Counted from the stretch's first letter, positions 32,680 to 43,110 are shown. The stretch is DNA of 64,000 bases from Acanthosepion pharaonis (GCA_903632075.3 CAHIKZ030004282.1:250001-314000); one strand, 5' to 3'. The notes: a model not told the origin generated them from the letters alone. Program-made: numbers and translations.

Positions 32680-33164
32680 GCCGTTCCAAGAAACATCAAA
32701 AAGATTCAACGCCAGTCGCAGAATTTTCTAAACGATATTTTCAAAACACACCAATTAATATCGGTTTGGCCACACACGAGACAGTTTTGTTTCTTGAATA
32801 TATTGTTTACAAGTTTGATTCAGTGCCAGACGTATTAATCGAATGTCGATCAAGTTTTAATGGAGTGTTACCGAAAAAGCATTGCCTTAAAAAAAACATG
32901 GTAGTGACAATACTGTGAGTTGAGGAATTAGTTTGGAGATGTAGAAGTTACCAAGGTAGGGGGTTTACTCATTTACAGATGAGTATCTTCGGATAACGTC
33001 CTTTGTTCAAATATACACCAATTTATGGCCATTTAGAAATGCATGCAAAGATATTTGATGCAAAAATACAAATTGCATGTACTGATAAAAACTTATAAAA
33101 TATACAATAATATTCAAAGTGTTCATAAGTTCCTATCAAAAAGTTCTCGTATTGAAAGTCATTA
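32256..33164. other. (TTA)n tract and unassigned DNA
   Basis: (TTA)n lies at 32632-32680. I see no gene elsewhere; the 78-codon plus frame over the tract is a repeat artefact. Confidence 0.5.
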
Positions 33165-33370
33165 AGTCCTTAGCATATATATATATTTTTATGTCCATCG
33201 TTTTCGTCATATTGAACTGAATTTGTATTTTAATGAATTTTGTCTTGAAAATGGTTTATTAAAACCGAAACGTCTGACGTCGACAATTCTTTCATTTTAA
33301 CTACATTTATGGATTTTTGTTTGTTTTTCAAAATTTCTACATTCTGTCGGATTTTATCCATTTACACTTG

Positions 33371-33418
<48 letters not shown>
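33165..33418 (+). mobile_element. Penelope-type 3' end with hammerhead and (TA)n
   Basis: The order atgtccatcg, gttttcgtcatattgaact, hammerhead (33240-33286), ctacatttatggatttttgt, ctgtcggattttatccattt and (TA)n repeats, in the same order, the 3' flank of the Penelope-like element on the minus strand at 61100-60945. The coding part is absent, so this is a 5'-truncated copy. Confidence 0.8.
33240..33286 (+). ncRNA. Hammerhead ribozyme motif (Penelope 3' end)
   Basis: Stem I ttgtc (33240-33244) pairs with gacaa (33282-33286). Core strand ttgaaaat (33245-33252). Stem II ggtt/aacc (33253-33266) closes an AT loop. gaa at 33267-33269. Stem III acgt/acgt with loop ctg (33270-33280). Cleavage triplet gtc ends at 33281. 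All three helices are intact. The core differs from CUGANGA at two places and is one nucleotide longer. Confidence 0.65.
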
Positions 33419-33419
<1 letters not shown>

Positions 33420-33543
33420 TGTTCATTGAAGTCAACAGGCAGAGGCGGTAGACTGTTTCATGCTAAACGCAATCACCAGGCCATGATGATAGCGTTTAGC
33501 ATGAAACGGTCTGTCGCCTCTGAGTGCTGACTTCAATGTTCAC
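33419..33543. repeat. Palindrome of 52-bp arms with hammerhead remnants
   Basis: Arms 33419-33470 and 33492-33543 are reverse complements with few mismatches (gtttcatgctaaacgc / gcgtttagcatgaaac). Each arm is the 3' part of the hammerhead type seen at 44085 (gcatgaaac...ctgtcgcctctgag), and the spacer contains catgatgatagc. It is an inverted dimer of that element end. Confidence 0.75.
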
Positions 33544-33624
33544 TTTATATTTACATATGTTCTATCTCTGATACTCAGCACTTTATCCCACAAATATAGC
33601 ATACCTTAAACTATATTTCTCCCC

Positions 33625-33895
<271 letters not shown>

Positions 33896-34029
33896 GAATC
33901 CGAAGCTTGAGGGTAAGGGACAGCAGATGAAATTCTTTTTTAGCAGTTGGTCTTGTCCGTTTAACTGCGCGTCATTGTCTTAACACTTTAAAAACAAACA
34001 ATTAATATTCATTACCGAATCGTTCTTGA

Positions 34030-34680
34030 TTTTGATTGGTTGCGGAAATGACTCATTTGACACTCCCTTTTTCTTCACCTACATTTGTGAATGATAAACT
34101 TTTGGGCCATTTTATTTATTTATTTTTTCCTCATCTTTTGGTTTTTATTTCTTTATGGCAAACCAAAATGGCTTTCCATTTTTTATTTTTTTTTATTTTT
34201 GAAATAGTGATCTTTTTTATTTTTTTATCACTACAAATTCTCGCTACTCTTTTCCTTTCAATATATCATGTGAGTGGCATATTCGCCAAGGCCTCTTACT
34301 TCATTATGTTTCCCCAAAATTTCAATCGTCTCTTTCTGATCCTAAGTAAACCTGACCTTTTTGTTTCCATTTTCCTTAAAACTTCTTTGTTCACATGATC
34401 AGTCCATGATATTCTCAGCATCCTTCTGTAGAACCATATCTCTGTTGCCTCAAATATGCTCTTCATCTATCAGGAAATTATCCAAAATATAGGAGGATCA
34501 ATATGACGTAGCAGTTGAGCATTCTTATCTTTCTTTTCAATGAAATATTCCTGTTTCTTAATATTGTGCCTAGTTTCGGGAAAACATCTTTCGAAATTTT
34601 AATGCCACTTCGGATTTCTGTGTCACATTTTGCACCGTCTATTATAATTATGGCTCTTTAAAAGTCCTCTTATGTTTGAC
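34030..34680 (-). pseudogene. RTE-type LINE, RT C-terminal region (broken)
   Basis: On the minus strand: IRSGIKISKDVFPKLGTILR, then NISLKRKIRMLNCYVI and, lower down, remnants of RRM- and EYATHM-type text. The segment I..RI..AK..F.....IL.NR.ISL..KIRLL.CYV...LLYG...W is characteristic of RTE-type LINEs just C-terminal to the polymerase. Stops follow ILLYFG. The 120-codon plus frame is its antisense shadow. 5' and 3' ends were not determined. Confidence 0.75.
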
Positions 34681-34831
34681 ATGTTATGTATTTCGCTGAC
34701 TAGATTTTCAAAAAAACATGTATAAAAAAAGAATTATTTTGAATAAGTTCTGGAAAAGTGAACAAAAAAACCTAAATGCTGATAGTTAAATCAATTGCAA
34801 TATATACTCATCCCAGTCTTATAGTGTTGTT

Positions 34832-34837
<6 letters not shown>

Positions 34838-34918
<81 letters not shown>
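34838..34918. repeat. (TA)n-(TG)n microsatellite
   Basis: About 43 bp TA followed by about 37 bp TG. Confidence 0.95.
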
Positions 34919-34919
<1 letters not shown>

Positions 34920-34946
34920 GCAAATATATGGATATAAATCCGACAG

Positions 34947-35084
34947 TATGAAAGAAAAATACAGAAAAAACAAACAAAAATCTGAATATGCAATTATATA
35001 GTATTAATGTTAAAATTTTAACATTAATACTACATAATTGCATATTCAGATTTTTGCTTGATTTTTCTGTATTTTTCTTTCATA
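34947..35084. repeat. Near-perfect palindrome of about 138 bp without spacer
   Basis: 34947-35015 and 35016-35084 are reverse complements around ttaaaattttaa (key words atgcaattatatagtatt, ctgtatttttctttcata). (TA)n tracts flank both sides. No hammerhead core is seen inside. Confidence 0.85.
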
Positions 35085-35339
35085 TATATATATATATAAT
35101 GAGAAGAAAGTCTTTGTTAGGGTGTATGTATATATGGACACTTTTATTTATTTATTTATATTTTTTTATTTTATTTCTTTATGGCAAACTGTTGTAACCA
35201 AGGGAAGGTTACTGGATAGAATAATCACACGAAGGTTGGTAATGAACGATAATACTTAGGACAAGAACAACGCATATAAGATTCGCCAGCGGTGCGTAGA
35301 AGAAATAGTCAACTGCTCTAAGTGAGTCAAGTGAATTCA

Positions 35340-35575
35340 ACAATGAATTTTCAACTGCAGGATATCTACCAACCGCCCACGCGGCCAGATGTAGCATGAG
35401 GCCGAATTTAATGTGGGGTATCCGAGCCCTTAGGCGTTTAAAACGGGATCGGGTAGCTGTTTCCTGAAACGAGATTCCGCCTTCAACACAGCTTTGTCTG
35501 GGGATTCTCTCTGTCCAGAGGCAGAGAGTTTGACCAGCACGGCTGGAGACGAATCTCCAACTGTAGAACAACATA
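35340..35575 (-). mobile_element. SINE-3 unit
   Basis: On the minus strand: ggagattcgtctccagccgt, gaatctcgtttcaggaaac, aagggctcggataccccac and ggcctcatgctacatctggc, matching the units at 55155-56105 and 7060-7294. The longest frame (121 codons) is SINE sequence and has no domain. Confidence 0.75.
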
Positions 35576-36384
35576 CAGTATTTACTACTGTATTTATGTG
35601 AACTGAGACATATCCAGTATCGTCCGTAGGTATGCTACAACACAAACCTAAATCTTTTACCAACATTTATCTTTCCATTTTTTATTTATTATTTATTTAT
35701 TGAAATGGTGATGTTTTTGTTTTTCTATCACTACACGGGATATTTCTGGATAAACTGTTTTAGATTTCATTTTGGGTGGATATACGAATTCCTTCACACT
35801 AAATGTTAAATTTTTTCTTTTAAAATGACAAAAAATACTTTATTTCTTTGTTTTTTCGATTGCCATTAAATAAATCTGCTTTTCTTGTTTCCACCAAACA
35901 AAAGCGCATAGATTGATATGTAATTAAATATAGAGCAAAATGAAAATGATCGTTTGTTCTAATCACGAAAAAAAATGGCACAAGTTGGTCGTGTAAAAAA
36001 TGGCACAAGTTGGTCGTGCAAAAGAAATGCCACAAGTTAGTCGTGCAAAAAAATGCCACAAGTTGGTCGCGTTTAAAACGTATCGATTAAAGATCAATCC
36101 CGATACAAACAGCCAAGATCATTTGAATATAAAAACAGAATCTGTTGCTATCGAACAAATACGCACTATTTCGATTGAACACTCAAAGGCCTGCTTGATA
36201 TCGCCTTATGGGGTTACTCAATTGTATTAAGGAAATATTTAAACCTCGACTTAGACGTCAAGAAATCGAAATATCTCTTAAAATTTGCTCTTCCGGTATT
36301 AAAAAGAAAAATACATTAAAATTGTAATATTATTTCTCATGTATTTCTCTAGTATGAAAAAAAAACTTTCATTTTATTCAATTA
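35576..36384. other. Unassigned DNA with a short 25-bp tandem array
   Basis: At 35974-36072 the word ggcacaagttggtcgtgcaa occurs four times with variable A spacers (about 24-27 bp period). Elsewhere no gene or transposon is recognised. Confidence 0.5.
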
Positions 36385-37252
36385 CTAGCAGTCATATCCA
36401 GCTGGTTGATCAGAAAAAGCGTTCCATTAGAATGGAGTAAAAACATGTTTAGATATAACAGAGGATGTCTTCTTCAATTACTTTAAAGTACTTTCTTTAA
36501 AAAATATTTTGAATTAATGCAGTTAATTTATATAACAGTAGTCTGTATTTATTCAATCGAAGTTACCCGAGAACATGAAAGAGTAAAACAGGCAACATGA
36601 AGACCCACTTCAGACCACAATTATTTTGAACTTTTTGAAATCCAATTTATCAGTGTGTTACCAGAGATGTAAAAGAGAATACATTTATAAAGCAATTGCT
36701 AAGTTTGATGAAAACTGGTTGAAACATCAACGAAAAATAAGAAAACAGTAAAAATCGCCATTTTTCGTTATTTACGCGGGTTTTAACTATATAGGTGGAC
36801 ACAGTTATCAAGTAAAATGACTGTTAAACATTCAACTTATTGTTGACTAAAATTGAGTGAAGGCTGTATTAGCTTGCTTGAAAATTGAGGGAGATTTTAG
36901 TTTAAAATTTGTGTTGAAATCGATTTTTCGTTTTTCGCGGTTTTTCGCTAAATGCAGTGGCGTAGAAATAAAAAATGAGGTATCGTTGAGCTAGTCATAA
37001 TGTAAGTAACCTACATATCGAGTTTGAACGAAATCAGAGGAAAAAAGTTGAATTTATCGAATTTATTGATTTTTGATTGGCTTTATGAATTATTGATTTT
37101 TTAAAAATTACCGATTTTCTAGGCTAAGAACCTATTTCTTACACTGTACAATGTATGTGTCAAGATTGGTTAAAATCGGTTGGATGGATCTCGAGTGAAA
37201 ATGTATCACGCAGACAGACACATAGACAACCTGTGATTTTTATATAGAGAGA
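36385..37252 (-). mobile_element. Non-autonomous Helitron
   Basis: In minus-strand reading the element starts TCTCTCTATATAAAAATCAC at 37252, preceded by A, and ends CTAG at 36388-36385, followed by T. About 10 nt before the end is a palindromic word (catatccagctggttgat on the plus strand, 36393-36410). TC start, CTAG end, an upstream 3' hairpin and insertion between A and T are the Helitron hallmarks. No Rep/helicase protein is encoded in the 868 bp. Confidence 0.7.
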
Positions 37253-37701
37253 TTTATTTTTCAATATAAATCCCTTCCTTGTCAATGCATTTGAGTCAAC
37301 GCTTGTCCATTAATAACCATAGATTACATATTATAGAGTGAAAATTTAAAATCAAAATAGCTGTGCCAGACTGATCTATTGTCATGGGAACGTAATACTA
37401 CAATAAAATGTCAATGAATTTGAAAGGCCTGCACAAACCAAGTGTAGTACGGACCTTTGTGAGCAGTAAGATTGCTGCGCCAATGTCCAAAGACTGTAAT
37501 TAGAAAGAGAAAGTATAAACAAGAGAATGGTGTAATTTAATCTTTAAATTACTCGAATTAGCTGGAGTAGTTATCATCAGCCTCATCAACATTAGTCCTA
37601 TTACAGTCTTGTGGTCATAGGGGTCATTGCGCATGGCTGAGCACTTGACTGGCTGATTCCATGGGTCGCAGGTGCCTGCCAATGTCTGAGTTTCTCAACA
37701 C

Positions 37702-37707
<6 letters not shown>
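37253..37707. other. Unassigned sequence
   Basis: No gene or known repeat recognised. Confidence 0.4.
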
Positions 37708-37783
<76 letters not shown>

Positions 37784-37911
37784 TAGAAAAATATAACTGG
37801 AAAATTTGTAGTGACAGTTTTTTACCGTTAGGAGTTCATCGGGCTGAATAATCTAGATGATATTGTCACGTCTACACATGCGCCCGTAACAAGAGACACA
37901 GCCTTAGTTTC

Positions 37912-37947
<36 letters not shown>

Positions 37948-37969
37948 ATAAATATATATAGTGGTTAAA
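37708..37969. repeat. TA and GA microsatellites
   Basis: (TA)n 37708-37750 and (GA)n 37752-37781; a further (TA)n at 37918-37940. Confidence 0.9.
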
Positions 37970-38470
37970 CGCAAGAGAAATATATGTATATTAAAAAGAA
38001 TAGAGGTGCCGCAAACGTTTTTTGGTTGTAATGTGGATTTATTTAGAAAAAAAATATTATGCTTTGTTTTACATAATTTTACGACACGAGTTTCTGGTCT
38101 CGCGACCGTCTTCAGGTAAAAGTGGAGATTTCTACATATTATTAAAATAATTAATTTTCTTCATGTTCAATGTGAAATATTCTCGATATGAGACATTCTC
38201 TGTTTTGTGTTGGCAATCCGAATTTTCTTTCTAGAATTGTCAATGAAGAGTTCTGCGCGAAGGGTCATAAAACAATAAAGGTTTGTCCAGCAGTAGTTAT
38301 CTGCATTTAATCTTTTAATGTTTTAGTGACCCCTATGTGCTCTTGGATCTGTTTCTATTTTGTGTGTTCCTGTCAGCATGCGTGAATATATGCGTGCGTA
38401 TATTTCTCCCTCCATACATATTGTCTTACTACGAGGAATTCGTAAACTTATTTGTACCTATACACACATA
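37970..38470 (-). mobile_element. Retroelement 3' end with perfect hammerhead; inverted copy at 41.4-41.95 kb
   Basis: About 500 bp match, in opposite orientation, 41420-41950 (shared words gtttgcggcacctct, gacattctctgttttgtgtt, tttatgaccctt-type, ctgtcagcatg, catatacgcacgc-type). The hammerhead lies at 38077-38121. (TA)n and a CA-rich tract bound it. By analogy with the Penelope ends I regard it as a related 3' end; no protein domain is left. Confidence 0.65.
38077..38121 (-). ncRNA. Hammerhead ribozyme motif with 6-bp stem I
   Basis: On the minus strand: stem I TTTTAC (38121-38116) pairs with GTAAAA (38082-38077); core CTGAAGA (38115-38109), an exact CUGANGA; C opposite A, then stem II GGTC/GACC with a GCGA tetraloop (38107-38096); GAA (38094-38092); stem III AC/GT with 4-nt loop (38091-38084); cleavage triplet GTC ends at 38083. 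Every element of a type I hammerhead with short stem III is present. Confidence 0.8.
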
Positions 38471-38568
38471 CACACACATACGCACATACACACTATCCCA
38501 CCACAAGTAATCAGTACACACACACATATACACACATATTTCCCAAGCTACATGGAACCAACACACAC

Positions 38569-38618
<50 letters not shown>

Positions 38619-38642
38619 CACACACAAATATATATATATATA
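38456..38642. repeat. CA-rich and TA microsatellites
   Basis: Irregular (CA)n with cacacatacac variants from 38460, a pure (CA)n at 38573-38611, and (TA)n at 38628-38642. The open frames over it are artefacts. Confidence 0.9.
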
Positions 38643-38659
38643 TTTCTGAGATGTGTTTA

Positions 38660-39000
38660 TTTTGTAATTATTTACATTATTTACATTGTTCGGACTGTCG
38701 TCCTCATCTTTATGGCCGAGTGGATAAAAGCGTTGATTGGATCCAGTGACTTGACCCAAAGTGTTGTGGGTTCAATACCTGGCTACTGCAGAGGTAAACA
38801 ACAATTTGGAGAGTTGAGTTAAAGGGAGATAAGTGAGACATCCGAAAGAGGCATGGCACGTAGAACAAGAACCATCTACCACGAAATAAATGGTTTAGTT
38901 CGAAATTCCAATCACCTGAAGAAGGCAGGAGCGTACAACGACCGAAACGTCGTATGGCAGTAAAGATGAGGACAACAGTTCGAACAATATAAATAATATA
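38660..39000 (+). mobile_element. tRNA-derived SINE-2, full-length, with hammerhead tail
   Basis: Head: box A-like tggccgagtggataaaagcg (38713) and box B-like gggttcaatacctgg (38769). Body: ttggagagttgagttaaagg, catggcacgtagaac, accatctaccac. Tail: the hammerhead-like motif (38913-38950) followed by aaagatgaggacaacagt and (TA)n/(TG)n. Just before the head, 38669-38708 is the reverse complement of the tail end (cctcatcttta), probably the stump of an inverted second copy. Confidence 0.85.
38913..38958 (+). ncRNA. Hammerhead-like motif in SINE-2 tail
   Basis: atcac, ctgaaga (exact CUGANGA), then an imperfect ggc/acc stem II, gaa, acgt and c, then gtatg. Stem I is partly lost (atcac against gtatg), while core, GAAA and the NUH triplet remain. 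Confidence 0.5.
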
Positions 39001-39008
39001 TATATATG

Positions 39009-39056
<48 letters not shown>
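39000..39056. repeat. (TG)n microsatellite
   Basis: About 55 bp of TG, directly after the tail of the SINE at 38660-39000. Confidence 0.95.
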
Positions 39057-39057
<1 letters not shown>

Positions 39058-39364
39058 CTTCTGTGTTCGAACCGAAAAGCACGCACACAGTGATGGCTGT
39101 CTTCAAAGTGTAAGTCTGCATGTTGTTTATAAAGTGCTTCAAAAATCTTTTGCAATTATGTTCTTCAAATGGCATGAATTTTCTTATAGGTGAGTGGAGT
39201 TAGTTATAAGTGTTTAATTGCTTTCTTATCGAACTACGATGACTTAAGTGGCTAGTATGACGTCTGCGTAAAGAGCTTACCATGTAACCAATGTATTCGT
39301 TGGTGGTTTTGTCTTTATTACAATGTTCGCAGGCCTGAACTGGACAATGTTTACATTATTGGTT
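39057..39364. other. Unassigned sequence
   Basis: No gene or repeat recognised. Confidence 0.4.
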
Positions 39365-39520
39365 ACATAGCTGGTCTCAAGACTTGGCTGGCAACCAGTC
39401 TAGGAGAAGGAAAACTTTAAATTCAAATCGCCTGGAGACGGTTGGGCTCCGCCAGGTAATCTTGCCCAAGACACATTATTTCTACTGTAACTGCAGTACA
39501 TGTGGTGCCCCTGCGACTCC
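39365..39520 (+). mobile_element. SINE-1 body fragment
   Basis: The words ctggcaaccagtctaggaga and ttgggctccgcc match the middle of SINE-1 (compare 30015-30095). Head and TA tail are absent. The 94-codon frame starting here is not a gene. Confidence 0.55.
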
Positions 39521-40134
39521 AATGAGTTATGGGATTTTGAATTGTGATCGATTGTTTGTCTGCGATGCACATTTCATTGGAATTTTGTTATTGATAATTA
39601 TGAGTTTGATAGTTTTTAGTTTTCTGTTGCAAACAGATTTACACACGTTTGCTAAGGTCTACAGGTGAAATGAATTGTTTTATGAGGCGTCGCATGGCGA
39701 ATTCGCTTTGATTTTAAGTTTTTATGCATTTGGTTTCAAAATGACATGTTAATTGTGTGCTGTATTTTTTTTTTTTTTACTATACGTGGCGTTTAGTTTC
39801 TGTCAGAAAAATCTTATTTGCTTAGTAATAATGTAGCTCGGTGAAATAGTCTTTGCCTAATGTTTGTTTTATAGATTTAAGTTAATAGGCATATTTGGGG
39901 GGGAGAGGTTTGCTCAATTAAGAAAGATTTGTTCTTTTTTATCTTCTATCGCTATGAGATTTGCTTTTATAATTGAGAAGGCCGGAGATTTTCTTAGTGT
40001 TACACACACATTATATATATATATAAAAGGCTGAAACACTAATATTCCATGATTATAGGTTATTACATTAGTATCGTAATCATGATCCAATTCATAACAC
40101 TTACAATTTCAAAATATATCTATATCTATCTATC

Positions 40135-40139
<5 letters not shown>
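39521..40139. other. Unassigned AT-rich sequence
   Basis: No gene recognised. A short (TA)n is at 40013-40024. Confidence 0.4.

Positions 40140-40198
<59 letters not shown>
40140..40198. repeat. (TA)n microsatellite
   Basis: About 58 bp of TA, 14 bp from the hammerhead at 40212-40255. Confidence 0.95.
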
Positions 40199-40199
<1 letters not shown>

Positions 40200-40211
40200 T
40201 TGGATAGATGA

Positions 40212-40255
40212 GTTTGTGACCCTGGGTTTCACGCTTTAGCGATCGTCAGACAAAC
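40212..40255 (-). ncRNA. Hammerhead ribozyme motif, all helices intact
   Basis: On the minus strand: stem I GTTTGT (40255-40250) pairs with ACAAAC (40217-40212); core CTGACGA (40249-40243), exact; T opposite T, then stem II CGC/GCG with loop TAAA (40241-40232); GAA (40230-40228); stem III ACC/GGT with loop CAG (40227-40219); cleavage triplet GTC ends at 40218. This is the clearest candidate in the window. Confidence 0.8.
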
Positions 40256-40373
40256 TGATTAATGTTTTAAAAATTTAATTAATTTTTTAATGTTTTAAAA
40301 ATAATTAGTACCGCGCATATAATATATAAATAAGTATACATATATATATTTATTTATATTTATATACACTTTT

Positions 40374-40374
<1 letters not shown>

Positions 40375-40466
<92 letters not shown>
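40375..40466. repeat. CA, TA and GA microsatellite
   Basis: (CA)n 40375-40386, (TA)n to 40428, (GA)n 40429-40465. Confidence 0.95.
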
Positions 40467-40468
<2 letters not shown>

Positions 40469-40499
40469 AAACTTCATTAAATATGACTGACAAGGTGCT

Positions 40500-40690
40500 T
40501 TGACTAAGAATTTTTATTTAATTTCTATGATCTTGTAATTTTTTTCTTCACAGTAGACAAATTATATAAAAACTGTCCAAATGTTTTATTTTTCCAAGCG
40601 CTTTCGGCTATACATTTAGCCATTTTCAAGGATGAGATATTTACTCTTATCTGGTAATGGATTGTTGTATGTATGTATTTACTATTATAA
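40500..40690 (-). mobile_element. Penelope-type 3' end with hammerhead-like motif
   Basis: The segment contains the hammerhead-like motif 40593-40632 on the minus strand and is bounded on its 3' side by the microsatellite at 40375-40466, the same arrangement as in the other element ends. No coding remnant is seen. Confidence 0.55.
40593..40632 (-). ncRNA. Hammerhead-like motif, short stem I
   Basis: On the minus strand: stem I TCC/GGA (3 bp), core TTGAAAAT (40629-40622), stem II GGCT/AGCC closing an 8-nt loop, GAA (40605-40603), AGCGCT and a T (triplet CTT). It resembles 33240-33286 in the core strand. Confidence 0.5.
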
Positions 40691-40967
40691 AATGTTTTAT
40701 TTTCCAAATACAGTCAATATATTGTGTCCATGTTCAGAGTTAATATTATTGAATATTGTTTTTTTTTTTTTGTTTTTTTCCATTATTTTTAGATTTTTTA
40801 AACATGTAGACGATGCTGTTATATTTGTATTGAGTCTCACCCCCCCCCACTAGGGCAACATGTGACACAAGGTCACGTTATATTTGTATTGTCAACAAGT
40901 ATGTTGCGAATAGGGTCCGGTAGGGTTTCATGAAGCTTGCATGACAGAAGGATTACTGCCTAAATAC

Positions 40968-41032
<65 letters not shown>

Positions 41033-41037
41033 TGATG
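40691..41037. other. Unassigned DNA and (TA)n
   Basis: (TA)n lies at 40972-41030. Nothing else is recognised. Confidence 0.5.
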
Positions 41038-41310
41038 TAACAGCAAAATTGTGCAAATCGTGTAACAGCATGCGATAATTGTGCATCCCACAAAATGTTT
41101 AATATCTAAAAAAAAATACTAATTGAGTTTCTTTTTTCCAGTTTTTCAAATAAAACGTTTAGCCATCTTGATACAATTTGTCGTAAGAATCACTGAAAAA
41201 CCCTTTGAGTTATTCAGCTAGAAAGAGAAGAGTTTAAAATCGTTTTGTGTCAGCCCCCACTATATCTTCTCAACTGAGCAATGGTGAGAAAAATAAAGAT
41301 CAGTCAGGCC
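41038..41310 (+). mobile_element. Tc1/mariner transposon, 5' part
   Basis: It matches the first 230 bp of the element at 59838-60440 (words aacagcaaaattgt, aaatcgtgtaacagca, agttattcagctagaaagag, ttttgtgtcagcccc) and the beginning of its transposase ORF. The match stops at about 41310, where a CA-rich inverted repeat follows. Only the 5' untranslated part and about 15 codons remain. Confidence 0.7.
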
Positions 41311-41440
41311 TTCCGACCACAAGGAATCAGTACATACACACACATACATACACACATGCACACACTGATTCCTTGTGGTCGGACGGTGTGTATGTGCGTA
41401 TGTATATGTATGTGTGTATGTGTAGAAATTAGTTTACTAA
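41311..41440. repeat. Inverted repeat and CA/TG-rich sequence
   Basis: ccgaccacaaggaatcagta (41316) and its complement tgattccttgtggtcgg (41366) flank a CA-rich stretch, forming a hairpin; TG-rich sequence follows. Confidence 0.7.
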
Positions 41441-41940
41441 TTCCTCATAGTAAGACAGTATATGTATGGAGGGGAAATATACGCACGCATATATACTAAC
41501 ATGCTGACAGAAACACACGAAAATGGAAACAGATCTAAGAACGCACAGGGCTCAGTAAAACATTAAAAGATAAAATGCCGATAAGTAATTCATCATTTCG
41601 CTTGGACCAACCTAAATTGTTTTATGACCCTTCGCACAGAACTCTTCACTGCCAGTTCAAGAAAGACATTCGGATAACTAACACAAAAACAGAGAATGTC
41701 TCATATCGAGAATATTTAACATTGAAAAACATAAAGGAAAAAAATTAATTATTTTTAATAATATGTGGAAATCTCCGCTTTTAACTGAAGACGGTCACGA
41801 GACCAGAAACACGTGTAGTAAAATTATGGAAAATAAAGCATAATATTTTTTTTCTAAAAACAACACATTACAATCAAAAACGTTTGCGGCACCTCTCTTC
41901 TCTTCTTTTTAATATACATACTTTTTCTCTCGTTGGAACC
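41420..41940 (+). mobile_element. Retroelement 3' end, inverted relative of 37970-38470
   Basis: The reverse-complement match to 37970-38470 is described there. This copy has its hammerhead at 41779-41823 and ends in a (TA)n tract at 41958-41988. Confidence 0.65.
41779..41823 (+). ncRNA. Hammerhead ribozyme motif (relative of 38077-38121)
   Basis: Stem I tttta (41779-41783) pairs with taaaa (41819-41823), with the junction pair mismatched (a/g). Core ctgaaga (41785-41791) is exact. Stem II ggtc/gacc with loop acga; gaa; stem III ac/gt with loop acgt; triplet gta ends at 41817. Differences from 38077 lie in loops, at the junction pair and in the triplet (gtc to gta, both cleavable). Confidence 0.65.
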
Positions 41941-41954
41941 ACTATAACCTCTTA

Positions 41955-41988
<34 letters not shown>

Positions 41989-41991
<3 letters not shown>

Positions 41992-42625
41992 TGGAGTCTC
42001 CCGTATTAGACACCAGCACTTATGATTTGATTACAGTGACGAAGGCATTGTGCACAACCAACCACACTTTTTGAAGAGTTGAAAACAGAGACCTGGTGCA
42101 CTAGGTCCCACAAGTTCCCAAACAACCTTCGGCAGGTTTTGAATTCAGAGTTGTTGTTCTCCTAGACCAGTTGCCACCCAAGGCTATAGAACCCATTCTG
42201 TCCTGCTAATTACCCATAATGTGTAAATTACTCTTCGTAACACGATTATTTATCATCTCTCAGTTGAGTCTCTGTCTTCAGGGGCGGCTCCGTCAAAGGA
42301 CAGAGTCGCAACTGAGAAAAATTATACAGAGAGGTACCCAGCCCAGGGGAACATCTTCCCGAGGCTGCGTCCTCTCATTGCAACAAAGAGAGGGATCGGT
42401 GCTCGCATCGAGGCCAATACAACCGATGGTTGCAGGGGCTCGGGCAATTTTTGTTCCTAGCCCGGGTGTACACGCTCGGGCTCCCCACATTAAACCGATC
42501 TTGTGTCACAACATGAACACGTGGGGTTTGAGTAAATAGAAATTACCCATAGCTGAAGGGAGAAGAAGAGGATTCATAACTTTCCCAAGGGTATTAGCAC
42601 CTAAGTGTATGTAATGGATTCGACT
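41989..42625 (-). mobile_element. tRNA-derived SINE-1, split by SINE-3
   Basis: 41989-42207 and 42552-42625 are the two parts of a minus-strand SINE-1 (matches to 60505-60830). The head is truncated at a (TA)n (42626). The SINE-3 insertion between them has an 11-bp target duplication. Confidence 0.75.
42219..42540 (+). mobile_element. SINE-3 unit inserted in SINE-1, 11-bp duplication
   Basis: aattacccata occurs at 42208-42218 and 42541-42551 around the insert. The insert carries the family words (gggctcgggcaatttttg, ctcgggctccccacattaaa, ccgatcttgtgtcacaacat). It is longer than the copy at 7060 because of extra sequence at its 5' part. The 106-codon frame is not a gene. Confidence 0.75.
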
Positions 42626-42647
42626 ATATATATATATATATATATAA

Positions 42648-43048
42648 TTGATAACAGAAGCCATTGGTTTATATCAACGGATTCCCATACTTAATACTTT
42701 CAGTTTTCAGTCTCGCATGGTCATGTGTGACGTCACGCGCTGCGGTGCGATTTTCGCTTTTTGCGTCTCATATACACGAGTTTGTCGTTGCTTGGAAATC
42801 TTTTATGTAACAAAAACAGACTATCATTATTGTTTTGCCTGTGTATTGTTTAATATATTGAAATGTAATTGTCATCTTTGATAATGGCTTATGTAAACCG
42901 AAAGCTTAGATAGGATTAAAACATGTATCAATATGATGATTTTCTTCCGTCTTTCAATGATAATGTTATTGTTTATCAGACAATATGAAAGGAACTTACT
43001 TAAAATAAATAGACAAAACTTGTCTATATTATTTAATGAAACATTCAT

Positions 43049-43050
<2 letters not shown>
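42648..43050 (+). mobile_element. Penelope-like element, 3' end (relative of 15973-16440)
   Basis: It starts with the last codons of the GIY-YIG ORF (LITEAIGLY, shared with the copy at 16440) and continues with the 3' untranslated part: cgacaaactcgtg-type words, ttgttgctt, hammerhead 42874-42911, and gacaaaacttgtctata, ending in (TA)n at 43051. Orientation is opposite to the copy at 16 kb. Confidence 0.75.
42874..42911 (+). ncRNA. Hammerhead ribozyme motif (Penelope 3' end)
   Basis: Stem I atct (42874-42877) pairs with agat (42908-42911). Core strand ttgataat (42878-42885). Stem II ggctt/aaacc with loop atgt (one mismatch). gaa (42900-42902). Stem III ag/ct (42903-42906). Triplet ctt ends at 42907. 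Minimal stem III is typical of the hammerheads known from Penelope-like elements. Confidence 0.6.

Positions 43051-43110
<60 letters not shown>
43051..43110. repeat. (TA)n microsatellite
   Basis: About 60 bp of TA closing the Penelope 3' end. Confidence 0.95.

Noticed and set aside
34036..34398. 120-codon plus-strand frame, hydrophobic
   Set aside because: It is the antisense of a decayed RTE-type LINE read on the minus strand.
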